From assembly GCA_029054535.1 (NCBI GenBank), contig JAIDFC010000024.1:1-19841 (forward strand): 19,841 nucleotides of DNA, read 5' to 3'. Made by a program: the position numbers and the translations under genes. The notes under the pieces are model-generated. The model made no database searches. It saw nothing but the letters and a program-made list of their open reading frames with translations, and had not been told where the DNA came from. This DNA comes from Rikenella sp. Its GTDB lineage: Bacteria > Bacteroidota > Bacteroidia > Bacteroidales > Rikenellaceae. Positions 1-6,548 of the stretch are shown piece after piece (positions within the stretch are counted from its first letter, which is position 1; the number at the start of each line of letters is the position of its first letter).

Positions 1-1
1 G

Positions 2-1315
2 CTGGGACTTTCGGCCTGGTACCTCCACTCGCGTCGCGGGGTGCCGATGCTCGACGTCGACTACAAAGAGGAGACCGAATACGACAACCGGCAACGCGAA
101 CAGACCTTCCGGGGGGTGCTGTCGTGGGACCGCACCCGGCGGAGCTACAAGGTGGGCCTCCGGGGCGGGTATGCCTATACGGAGTCGGCCTACGACTACT
201 CGCGCGACCTGGGGAACGGCACTCGAGCGCAGTTGATCCGCTCGCGCAGCTACATCCACACGGTTTACGGAACAGCGAACGGGGACTACTTTCTGGACGA
301 CCGTTGGATGTTCTCGGCCGGCGTTTCGCTCCACCAGTACCTCGTGGCGAGCCGGGATCGCAGCTCCCTGACCGCGTCGGGCGAGCCGACGACCGTCGGC
401 TACGACCAGGCGCGAGCCGAACTGTCGGGCTACGTATCGGTCCGGTGGCAACCCACCGAACGGCTCGGCGTAGCCGCTTCGCTGCGCGAGGAGCTGTGCG
501 GACGGAGGTGGTCGCCGGCGATTCCGGCCGGATTCATCGACTATCGGCTCTCGCGCCGGGGCAACGTACTGCTGAAGGCTTCGGTCTCGCGCAACTGTCG
601 CTTCCCCTCGCTGAACGACCTCTACTTCCTGCCGGGCGGCAATCCCGACCTGCGGCGCGAACAGGGTTTCACCTACGACGCCGGGGTCTCGTTCGCCCTC
701 GAACGGCCGGGGCGTTACGCTCTGCGCGGCGAGGCCACTTGGTTCGACTCCCGAATCGACGACTGGATCGTCTGGCTACCGACTTTCAACGGTTTCTGGA
801 CCCCGCGCAACGTCCGCCGGGTACACGCCTACGGAGTAGAGGTCAAGGCGGGCCTGAAACTGCCGTTCGCCCACGACTGGAACCTGGAGCTGGACGGCAA
901 CTTCGCCTGGACCCCCTCGATCAACCACGGCGACCCGGTCAACTGGGCCGATGCCTCGATCGGTCGGCAACTGGTCTACATTCCGGAGTACTCGGCCGCA
1001 CTGACGGGTCGTCTCTCGTGGCGCGGCTGGCGCCTGGTCTACCAGTGGAACTACTACAGCGAACGATACACCACGTCGAGCAACGAGATGGCCACGAAGA
1101 TAGGCCGCGTACTCCCGTACTTCATGAACAACCTGGCGCTCGAAAAGAGTTTCGCGGCACGGTGGGCCGAACTCGCGGCCAAAGTGCAGATCAACAACCT
1201 CTTCAACGAGGAGTACGAATCGGTGTTATCGAGACCGATGCCCCGCCTGAACTTCGAGGTCTTCCTGGAACTCAAACCCCGCTTCGGGACCCGCCGGCGA
1301 AACGGACGATCCTGA
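2..1315 (+). CDS. TonB-dependent outer-membrane receptor, C-terminal part (5' end outside window)
   Basis: The reading frame is open from base 2, so the start, signal peptide and plug domain lie upstream; about 437 codons remain. What is visible is the outer-membrane beta-barrel: alternating aromatic and polar strands, a conserved block NPDLRREQGFTYDAG that is typical of the receptor barrel, and a near-terminal NLFNEEYE motif followed by a final strand, LNFEVFLELKPRF. TonB-dependent receptors import siderophores, cobalamin or glycans using TonB/ExbBD energy; the substrate cannot be read from this part. An odd point is the short basic tail (GTRRRNGRS) after the last strand, since barrels usually end on an aromatic residue. 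No SusD partner follows, which argues mildly against a glycan-uptake pair. The next gene starts 40 bp downstream. Family assignment is confident; specificity is unknown. Confidence 0.9.
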   Translation: MGLSAWYLHSRRGVPMLDVDYKEETEYDNRQREQTFRGVLSWDRTRRSYKVGLRGGYAYTESAYDYSRDLGNGTRAQLIRSRSYIHTVYGTANGDYFLDDRWMFSAGVSLHQYLVASRDRSSLTASGEPTTVGYDQARAELSGYVSVRWQPTERLGVAASLREELCGRRWSPAIPAGFIDYRLSRRGNVLLKASVSRNCRFPSLNDLYFLPGGNPDLRREQGFTYDAGVSFALERPGRYALRGEATWFDSRIDDWIVWLPTFNGFWTPRNVRRVHAYGVEVKAGLKLPFAHDWNLELDGNFAWTPSINHGDPVNWADASIGRQLVYIPEYSAALTGRLSWRGWRLVYQWNYYSERYTTSSNEMATKIGRVLPYFMNNLALEKSFAARWAELAAKVQINNLFNEEYESVLSRPMPRLNFEVFLELKPRFGTRRRNGRS

Positions 1316-1355
1316 TTTTCGCTATCTTCCCAGAAAGACACATATTCTTTCGACT

Positions 1356-1892
1356 ATGAAATGCGAAAGTTGCCGGACCCGAGACGCGGTCCGTGAAGTC
1401 TCTAAAACGACCGAAGATTGTCCCGAAGCCTGCGGACCGGCCTATCGGCTCTGTGCCGAGTGTGCCGAACGGCTCGAAAACTACGCCTTGCGACCGGCCG
1501 AGTTTTTCAACCTGGCCGCCATTCACGGACACGGCTACTACCTGCATGACGACTTCTACGACTGGGAGAACGGACGGGCCGAACAGCCCGAAATCCGAAT
1601 GACCGACGTGCGCAAATTCCCGTTCCCGTCATTCAAAAACGTCATGACGGACCCGGCTCGGCTGTTGGACTATGCGATCGTGCAAGGTTTTCCGTCCGAG
1701 CGGGCGATCGCCCGCCTCCGCCAGTGCAACAAACAGGAGCTGCTCGGAATCATCCGCCGAAAGGTTGCCTACAACCCGGAACTGCTCGAAGAGGTCGACG
1801 ACCTGGTGGCCCGGGTGATCGGCCGAGAGGCTGAAGAGTGGGTGCGAGAAGTGTGGCAGAACCGGCAACCGACCGAAACGATCGAATCTTAG
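1356..1892 (+). CDS. Cys-rich N-terminal domain protein, N-terminal part of an amber-interrupted gene
   Basis: This 178-residue product begins with paired cysteines (CESC at residues 3-6, C22, C26, CAEC at 33-36). The spacing suggests a small zinc-binding domain like the McsA-type N-terminus, though this is inference. The rest is helical and acidic, with a Tyr/His-rich patch near residues 58-70. I do not recognise a named family. The gene stops at TAG 1890-1892, but the same frame stays open for a further 468 bases that look coding, so the original product was probably about 334 residues. ATG 1356 is the only good start; spacing from the receptor gene is 40 bp, so cotranscription is possible. 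Function unknown. Confidence 0.7.
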   Translation: MKCESCRTRDAVREVSKTTEDCPEACGPAYRLCAECAERLENYALRPAEFFNLAAIHGHGYYLHDDFYDWENGRAEQPEIRMTDVRKFPFPSFKNVMTDPARLLDYAIVQGFPSERAIARLRQCNKQELLGIIRRKVAYNPELLEEVDDLVARVIGREAEEWVREVWQNRQPTETIES

Positions 1893-2360
1893 GCCCTCCT
1901 ACTCGGCAACTGCCTGCCGCCGGAGGAGGCGTTCGAAACGGTCGTGCGGGAACTCGAGAGCTACGACGAGCGGCAGTTCCTCGAAAGCCTCCCGAGCCTG
2001 TGCTACCTGCGAAACGAAAAAACGCTCGACTGGATGGAGCACTACGCAGCCGACAAGATTCAAACGGTCAGCCCTTCGTACGGTCATCTGGCAGCCCTCT
2101 CCCATTTCGACTGGGCACGCTGCCTGCGGTGGCTCCGGACGGGGAGACCGTTGAGTCTGATCGCCCTGGATGCTCTGTATTCGTGTACGCTGCGGGATTA
2201 CGCGGGACAATCGCCTCTGCTGAGCGAGCTGCAACCTCGAATGGTCGACTTGCCGACCGATCCGACGGAGATCGAAGCGGTGCTTCGGGCATACCAGGAG
2301 CAGGATAATGTAACACGGGTTCGGCATACCGTCGATCGCATTTTGGCAGCCCTCATTTAA
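1893..2360 (+). pseudogene. C-terminal part of the same gene, beyond the in-frame TAG
   Basis: This stretch continues the frame of the preceding gene with no shift. The 17 codons between the TAG and the first possible restart (GTG 1944) already read as ordinary helical protein (for example PPEEAFETVVRELES), so coding continuity predates the stop. The remaining product has helical repeats with Trp/Leu and Asp/Glu, ending ...RVRHTVDRILAALI before TAA. A separate gene starting at GTG 1944 (138 residues) is possible: a purine-rich GGAGGAGG-like run lies about 15 bases upstream, which is too far for a normal Shine-Dalgarno site and is itself explained by Glu codons. A single-base nonsense change, readthrough or a sequencing error would all fit. 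The gene ends about 140 bp before the attL site. Confidence 0.6.
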
Positions 2361-2502
2361 CAGGCAACGGCCCTGCAACAATCCACGGAATATCTTTCAG
2401 ATCGAAATCGAAACCTCACGAAGACAACGGACGTCAATCCGCCAATACTCTATTCTACAACAAAAACGCATCAGAACGTGCATTCTGAAGCGTTTAAAAA
2501 GT

Positions 2503-2547
2503 GTAGCGAGAGAGAGACTTGAACTCTCGACCTCATGATTATGAATC
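2503..2547. repeat. attL: displaced 3' portion of tRNA-Met
   Basis: These 45 bases are identical to 12168-12212. In minus-strand sense they run from the anticodon loop to the tRNA 3' end. Bases on either side differ from the right copy (T at 2502 versus G at 12167; G at 2548 versus A at 12213), so the identity block is sharply bounded. No 5' half of a tRNA is attached, so this copy is not functional. It marks the original downstream sequence of the tRNA gene before integration. Confidence 0.93.
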
Positions 2548-2596
2548 GTAATTTTGCCGTTTTCAACGGTTATTGCACACATTTCATTCATTTGCT

Positions 2597-2621
2597 ATGC
2601 GTTGATTCTCAACGCATTTTT
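2597..2621 (+). terminator. Rho-independent terminator just inside attL
   Basis: A perfect 9-bp stem, ATGCGTTGA / TCAACGCAT, with a 3-base TTC loop is followed directly by a run of five T. It would stop transcription entering the element from the host genes on the left. Confidence 0.75.
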
Positions 2622-2632
2622 CATTTCTAAAT

Positions 2633-2665
2633 TTTCATCCGTTTGCATATATTTTCGTACTTTTG
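2633..2665 (+). promoter_or_regulatory. Candidate integrase promoter
   Basis: TACTTTTG at 2658-2665 matches the Bacteroides -7 element TAnnTTTG exactly. The -33 partner is only TTTC at 2633-2636, 21 bp upstream, so the promoter is weak by consensus. Transcription would start near 2672 and run through the inverted repeat at 2682-2710 into int. Confidence 0.4.
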
Positions 2666-2670
2666 CCATA

Positions 2671-2693
2671 GTTGTGTGCAGTTTGTGTGTTCC
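2671..2693 (+). repeat. Left arm-type repeat, paired with 12097-12119
   Basis: These 23 bases match 12097-12119 at 18 positions in the same orientation; both contain TGTGTGCA and TTGTGT and end in CC. One lies 124 bp inside attL and the other 49 bp inside attR. A partial inverted copy (TTGCACACA) is at 2573-2581. The arrangement resembles arm-type integrase sites, but the role is inferred. Confidence 0.55.
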
Positions 2694-2710
2694 ATAACGG
2701 GACACACAAA
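2682..2710 (+). repeat. Inverted repeat in the int leader, third half-copy at 2762-2773
   Basis: TTTGTGTGTTCC (2682-2693) and GGGACACACAAA (2699-2710) form a 12-bp stem with one wobble pair and a 5-base loop. TTTGTGTGTTCC recurs exactly at 2762-2773, across the GTG candidate start of int. It could be an integrase arm site, an autoregulatory operator or an RNA hairpin. Confidence 0.6.
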
Positions 2711-2809
2711 TGACAGATACTAAGCTGTAATACGACCGAATAAGAACTGATTTTCAGCCGTTTTGTGTGTTCCGCGAACCTCCTTACCAAAGATCATAGG
2801 GTCAAGATC

Positions 2810-4033
2810 ATGCTACAATACGCTACCGACGGAATTACCGTCGCTTCCATCCTGGATACCCGTAAGGCCAACCAAGCCGGGACCTATCCGGTCAAGATAC
2901 GGGTCACCTACAAACGGGTACGACGTTACTACTCCACCGGAAAGAGCCTGATGCCGGAAGAGTGGGAGAAACTTCCGGCAACCAAATCCCACCTTTATGC
3001 CGAGATACGGCGCGACATTATCGCCTCGTTCGAGTTAATCAAGAGAGCCGTACAGTCTTTGGCCGAACGGGGAGAATTTACGTTCAACAACCTCAACTTA
3101 CGACTGGGCCGGGCGGTAACCGGAGCGATCAACGACGCTTTCCGAGCCAAAATCGAAACCTTGCGGGAGGAGGATCGAATCGGCAGCATGTTGGCCTACA
3201 AAGATACCCTGCGAGTCGTTGAGGAGTTTGCCGGCGAGGGAATCGACTTCGGCACGATTACTCCGGAATGGTTGAGGCGGTTCGAGCACCATTTGCTGGA
3301 GACAAAGAATCTGACGACTGTGGGCATCCATTGCCGGAACATCCGGGCCATCCTCAACGAGGCCCGACGGGCTGGAATCGTAAAAGAGTCGCAATACCCG
3401 TTCGGCCGGGGACGGTATGAAATCAAGGTCGGAGTTTCGCACAAAAAGGCTTTGACCCTGGAGCAGATCGGCCAAGTGGTGAAGTATACCGACGGCACGG
3501 AGACTACCGAGAAATACCGCGATCTGTGGTTTTTCATCTACCTGTGCAATGGGATTAACGTAGCCGACCTGGTGCGGTTGAGGTACCGCAATATCATCGA
3601 CGGAGAGGTCTGTTTCGTACGGCAAAAGACACAACGCACAACGGCAACGATACGTGAAGTCCGGGCGACACTGACCCCGGAGATGCAGGCGATTATCGAT
3701 CGCTGGGGGAATCCGCCGGAACCGGATAATTTCATATTCCCCTACCTCAACGGCACGGAGGATGCGATGCGGTGCAAGATGATAACGACCGACCTGACGC
3801 GTCGGATCAACAAACGGATGAAGCGGATCGGCGAAGCGGTGGGGATCGATGGCATCAGCACCTATACGGCCCGGCATTCGTTCGCTACGGTGCTCAAGCG
3901 GAGCGGGGCGAACATCGCCTTTATCTCCGAATCGCTGGGACACAACGACCTCAAGACGACGGAACACTACCTGGCCTCTTTCGAGAAAGAGGAACGGCAA
4001 AAGAACGCTAACCTTTTAACACAGTTTGAGTAA
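2810..4033 (+). CDS. int: Tyrosine recombinase/integrase of the element
   Basis: This 407-residue product should catalyse excision and integration at the tRNA-Met site. From ATG 2810, an N-terminal arm-binding and SAM-like core-binding region spans about residues 1-200 and the catalytic domain follows. Visible catalytic residues are the Lys in VRQKTQRT, Arg355 in the TARHSF box (Tyr replaces the first His of HxxR), His378 in LGHND and the nucleophile Tyr387 in EHYL. The usual catalytic Arg I position reads Asn (CNGINVADL in place of TGLRxxEL). CTnDOT IntDOT also lacks Arg I, with Ser there. An upstream in-frame GTG at 2765 would add 15 residues but overlaps a repeat, so ATG 2810 is preferred. 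The stop TAA overlaps the ATG of the next gene by one base, indicating coupling. Confidence 0.93.
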   Translation: MLQYATDGITVASILDTRKANQAGTYPVKIRVTYKRVRRYYSTGKSLMPEEWEKLPATKSHLYAEIRRDIIASFELIKRAVQSLAERGEFTFNNLNLRLGRAVTGAINDAFRAKIETLREEDRIGSMLAYKDTLRVVEEFAGEGIDFGTITPEWLRRFEHHLLETKNLTTVGIHCRNIRAILNEARRAGIVKESQYPFGRGRYEIKVGVSHKKALTLEQIGQVVKYTDGTETTEKYRDLWFFIYLCNGINVADLVRLRYRNIIDGEVCFVRQKTQRTTATIREVRATLTPEMQAIIDRWGNPPEPDNFIFPYLNGTEDAMRCKMITTDLTRRINKRMKRIGEAVGIDGISTYTARHSFATVLKRSGANIAFISESLGHNDLKTTEHYLASFEKEERQKNANLLTQFE

Positions 4034-4845
4034 TGGCACGACGGGCACAATTGACATTAGATGTGCGTAAGTTGGATATTTACGACGCTTTGATAAAAGA
4101 AATTAGGGATAAAAATCTTTTGCCACTGGCTGATGAAACAACTCTAAAGATCACAGCCTTAGAGCAATATAAACCCACCATAAATACTGATGTCAAGAAA
4201 CTCGTCGAACGTTTGGAACGATATATTTCAATCAATGGGAATAAACGTGTCGGACGACAAGAAATGTGCAAGATTATGAAGATAAGTCGCCCAACCTTAG
4301 ACAGTTGGATCGAGAAAGACATTGTTAGTTGGGACTATTTCGGAATGTCATTAGAGCTCTTAGAAAAATGGATATACCTTTTCAATCAGGACATGAAACC
4401 GATACTTCAGAGTGATAATAAAATCTTGATTGGAGAGTTATTTGGGGAATTGTACAACAATGGCACCTTAGATAAAGAAAATCTGAGCTATCTATTTGAT
4501 GTGATAAAAGATGTTATCACATTGCCAGAATATTGTTCTGAATGCATAAAATGTGATTTGAATAAATCATGTAGTTATGTAGATACTAATTTTGGCAAAA
4601 TTAGAACAATGAGGTATGAAAACGAGAATCATTATGAACATATAGTAAAATGTTATAAATCTTACAATTCAAATTACGTAGTATTTTGGCGCAATTGTCG
4701 TTTAATCAATATATATCAGAGCTTAATAAGAGATACATATAATCATTATCGAAAATACAAATTCAGAAAATATGACAATAGAATCTTATTAGGGATGAAT
4801 CTTCTGGCATTTACAAGACAATTAAAAAAAATGATAGAAGATTAA
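4033..4845 (+). CDS. Unknown AT-rich protein with central HTH and a Cys4 cluster, coupled to int
   Basis: A 270-residue product that I cannot assign to a family. Residues about 72-100 (VGRQEMCKIMKISRPTLDSW) look like a helix-turn-helix of the excisionase/AlpA kind. A compact cysteine cluster, CSECIKCDLNKSC at 168-180, could bind zinc or an iron-sulfur cluster. The C-terminal 70 residues are rich in Tyr, Arg and Lys, as in a nucleic-acid-binding surface. After the first 40 bases, codon use becomes strikingly AT-rich compared with int and with the genes downstream, suggesting a separate origin. Its ATG overlaps the int stop (TAATG), so it is cotranscribed with int and may act as a directionality or regulatory factor; that role is inference. 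The 63-bp tandem repeats start at its stop codon. Confidence 0.8.
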   Translation: MARRAQLTLDVRKLDIYDALIKEIRDKNLLPLADETTLKITALEQYKPTINTDVKKLVERLERYISINGNKRVGRQEMCKIMKISRPTLDSWIEKDIVSWDYFGMSLELLEKWIYLFNQDMKPILQSDNKILIGELFGELYNNGTLDKENLSYLFDVIKDVITLPEYCSECIKCDLNKSCSYVDTNFGKIRTMRYENENHYEHIVKCYKSYNSNYVVFWRNCRLINIYQSLIRDTYNHYRKYKFRKYDNRILLGMNLLAFTRQLKKMIED

Positions 4846-4968
4846 TTACTTTACAATGTACCCAAATGTACCTAAATGTACCTAAAGCATCAAAATTGTA
4901 AGACATAATTACTTTACAATTTACCCGAATGTACCCAAATGTACCTGGAATCATCGAAATGTAAATCT
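4843..4968 (+). repeat. Two 63-bp tandem repeats with 10-bp AATGTACC iterons
   Basis: Copy 1 is 4843-4905 and copy 2 is 4906-4968; both begin TAATTACTTTACAAT and match closely through the first 41 bases. Each holds three successive units of the type AATGTACCY at 10-bp spacing, so six near-copies sit on one helix face. CTTTACAAT near each start has an imperfect inverted partner, ATTGTAAG, at 4895-4902. This is a typical look for cooperative protein binding (origin iterons or operator). Confidence 0.85.
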
Positions 4969-5010
4969 AATATCGTGACCGTTATTCTCTTGTGACTTCC
5001 GTTCTTTTGC

Positions 5011-5058
5011 GTTACAAACGTTTGCCACAGGGCATGGCCAAGCCCTACAGTTACAAAC
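5011..5058. repeat. GTTACAAAC direct repeats flanking an AGGGC/GCCCT hairpin
   Basis: GTTACAAAC occurs at 5011-5019 and 5050-5058. Between them AGGGC (5029-5033) and GCCCT (5042-5046) can pair around an 8-base loop. The block ends 19 bases before the next start codon. A related palindrome, GGTTACAA/TTGTAACC, is at 9789-9805. It may be an operator or part of an origin. Confidence 0.5.
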
Positions 5059-5077
5059 ACTAACCTACGCAAAAGTG

Positions 5078-5446
5078 ATGAGTGAAGTAATCGTTATGAC
5101 CCCCGATCAACTGAGAGGAACGTTGGAGGGGGCGGTGCTCGGCGCACTCGAAAAATTCCAAGCCTCGCAGAAAGAGGCGGCCCGACCGGAAAACCAACCG
5201 GAGGCCATGAATCTACCGGCGGCTATTCGCTTTTTGGCCGAAAACGGCTATCCTACCTCCCGATCCAAATTCTACCAATTGACCTCAACCGGCAAGATTC
5301 CGCATCGCAAATACGGTTCCCGGTTGGTATTCAACCGTACCGAGCTGTTGAGGTGGGCCGAATCGCAAGCCAAAGAGTGCAACACTGGACAGAGGGAGGC
5401 GGTTGCCTTGATCGCCCGCAGTGCCCGTAACCATCAAAACCGGTAG
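5078..5446 (+). CDS. Excisionase-like HTH (MerR-superfamily/HTH_17) DNA-binding protein
   Basis: A 122-residue product with a variable acidic N-terminus and a MerR-like winged helix-turn-helix at about residues 46-95 (LPAAIRFLAENGYPTSRSK, then IPHRKYGSRLVFNRTELLRW). This domain type is common in excisionases and element regulators of Bacteroidota; the Arg-Lys-Tyr-Gly wing and the FNRTEL step fit it well. The ATG at 5078 is preferred over the GTG directly before it. It is the first gene of a rightward operon (5078 to about 9617) and lies just after two blocks of DNA repeats that it could bind. Acting as Xis or as repressor of the replication operon are both possible. Confidence 0.82.
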   Translation: MSEVIVMTPDQLRGTLEGAVLGALEKFQASQKEAARPENQPEAMNLPAAIRFLAENGYPTSRSKFYQLTSTGKIPHRKYGSRLVFNRTELLRWAESQAKECNTGQREAVALIARSARNHQNR

Positions 5447-5452
5447 AGAGGA

Positions 5453-5854
5453 ATGGATAAGATGAAAAAAGAGACCCCCGAGACACGAGGTGTACAACGG
5501 AGGTCGGAAAACGTGCACAGCAAAGGTAGCAACAAATCTCAGGCTCGCAAATTCTGTGCGGCCAAAATCATCCATGCGACAGAGACCCAGCGGGAGGCTT
5601 ATGCCCAAACAGCGACGTTGAGGGAGACCGAACTGCAACGCGCCCGTGCATTCTTCCGGCGGCATCCTCGGCAAGCCTATTCACGAGCCCGTCTTTGCGA
5701 CGAATTGGGATTGCCCATCAACCACATCACCCGCATCGTTTACGACCTGATAGAAGCCGGTTTTATCGAGGTAGTCGGTCGTGCCGTCAATCCTCGAAGC
5801 AACATTTCCGTTGAGGTGGTTCGACTCGTCGAGAAAGGAGGCGGCGATGAGTAA
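5453..5854 (+). CDS. Winged-helix protein, probable regulator
   Basis: A 133-residue product with a basic, poorly conserved first third and a predicted winged helix at about 64-125: RARAFFRRHPRQAYSRARLC is the first helix and turn, LGLPINHITRIVYDLIEAGF the recognition helix and turn to the wing. The pattern resembles DprA/MarR-type winged helices used to read DNA or to pair with a partner. It starts 6 bases after the previous stop, with AGAGAGG just upstream, and its last 8 bases overlap the next gene (ATGAGTAA). Cotranscription with the replication genes suggests a role in element control. No specific function can be named. Confidence 0.72.
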   Translation: MDKMKKETPETRGVQRRSENVHSKGSNKSQARKFCAAKIIHATETQREAYAQTATLRETELQRARAFFRRHPRQAYSRARLCDELGLPINHITRIVYDLIEAGFIEVVGRAVNPRSNISVEVVRLVEKGGGDE

Positions 5855-6527
5855 GTTGGAGCGCGAAAGTTTCGTGTTTTACAAGTCGTTTTTCGACCAA
5901 CTGGAAGCACTGAGCGCCGAAGATGCTTTTCCGCTTTATCGGGCCATCGCCCGGTACGGATTGCTGCACGAAGAACCGGATTTGAAGGGCATTCAGAAAG
6001 TGGTTTTTATCGGCGTCCGTGCTCAGTTGGAAGCAAATTGGAAACGATGGGAGAACGGGTGTAAAGGTAGCGATTTCGGTCATAAAGGCGGTGCGCCGAA
6101 AGGCAATCGGAATGCCCGTAAAACAACCCCGAAACAAGGGCAAAACAACCCCAAAACAACCCCTAATGAAAATGATAATGTAAATGAAAATGTAAATGAG
6201 AAAGGGGGTACGGGGGAAACTGACGTTTCCCGGCAACAGCGTTTCACGCCTCCCGCGCTCGAAGAGGTGCAAAGGTATGTTGGCGAGAAAGGGTACCGGA
6301 TCGATGCGCAACGGTTTATCGACTACTATGCCTCGAACGGATGGAAAGTCGGTAAAAATCCGATGCGCGATTGGAAAGCAGCTGTACGGAACTGGCAACG
6401 TAGAGAAAATACCCAATCTCCGATCGCCGAATCACAAAAAGGCGAAATGCAGCCCAAATTCTTCAAATTCGTCCAGCAATCAGAGAAGGACACCCATTCA
6501 CTGAGAAAATCCCTAAAACAACCCTAA
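5847..6527 (+). CDS. DUF6291-type replication protein (initiator or helicase loader), with internal iterons
   Basis: A 226-residue product. Residues 1-90 match the DUF6291 pattern found in Bacteroidota phages and elements (LERESFVFYKSFFDQLEAL, EANWKRWENG, GAPKGNRNA). A polar linker (about 91-135) leads to a C-terminal domain with YYASNGWKVGKNPMRDWK and AVRNWQRR, the motif of phage replisome-organiser/DnaD-like proteins. The start ATG 5847 has a strong AAAGGAGG site and overlaps the previous stop; longer starts are not needed. It sits 21 bp before dnaB, so a role in origin recognition or helicase loading is likely. The DNA coding for the linker carries 11-bp repeats and an AT-rich tract (see separate entry). 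Family match is good; biochemical role is inferred. Confidence 0.82.
   Translation: MSKLERESFVFYKSFFDQLEALSAEDAFPLYRAIARYGLLHEEPDLKGIQKVVFIGVRAQLEANWKRWENGCKGSDFGHKGGAPKGNRNARKTTPKQGQNNPKTTPNENDNVNENVNEKGGTGETDVSRQQRFTPPALEEVQRYVGEKGYRIDAQRFIDYYASNGWKVGKNPMRDWKAAVRNWQRRENTQSPIAESQKGEMQPKFFKFVQQSEKDTHSLRKSLKQP
6120..6203 (+). repeat. Putative replication origin inside the initiator gene: 11-bp iterons plus AT-rich tract
   Basis: AAAACAACCCC occurs at 6120-6130, 6142-6152 and 6153-6163, with a degenerate unit (GAAACAAGGGC) filling 6131-6141, so four units are in exact 11-bp register. Directly after, 6164-6203 is a purine- and A/T-rich tract of ATGAAAATG/GTAAATG words with few C. Eleven is not a multiple of three, so the same DNA word is read in changing frames (KTTP, NNP, KTTP); this points to selection on DNA. 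One more near-copy, AAAACAACCCT, is at 6515-6525. The layout is that of the lambda O gene. Confidence 0.6.
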
Positions 6528-6548
6528 AAACGCCGAGAAATAGCAATT

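Larger units (their letters stand above)
2548..2764 (+). other. Left-arm region between attL and the integrase: terminator, arm-like repeats, probable int promoter
   Basis: There is no gene in these 217 bases, nor in 2361-2502 on the host side, where I see nothing notable. The stretch holds a hairpin terminator (2597-2621), a candidate promoter (2633-2665), an inverted repeat (2682-2710) and repeated TTTGTGTGTTCC words. It is AT-rich and matches what is expected of an attP arm that binds integrase, excisionase and bending proteins. Confidence 0.6.

Noticed and set aside
124..1359. Long plus-strand open frame overlapping the TonB receptor
   Set aside because: Arg/Pro/Gly-rich translation in a shifted frame of a clear barrel gene; a shadow caused by high GC.
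2397..2591. Minus-strand open frame across attL
   Set aside because: It is made by the tRNA fragment and AT-rich arm sequence; no domain and no plausible start context.
3098..4000. 300-codon minus-strand open frame inside int
   Set aside because: The plus frame has all tyrosine recombinase motifs; the minus frame shows only mirrored composition.
4843..4968. CRISPR array
   Set aside because: Only two 63-bp units with internal decamers; no constant repeat with unique spacers and no cas gene.
5011..5058. Origin of transfer (oriT)
   Set aside because: The hairpin is short and no relaxase or mobilisation gene is encoded; kept only as a regulatory or origin candidate.
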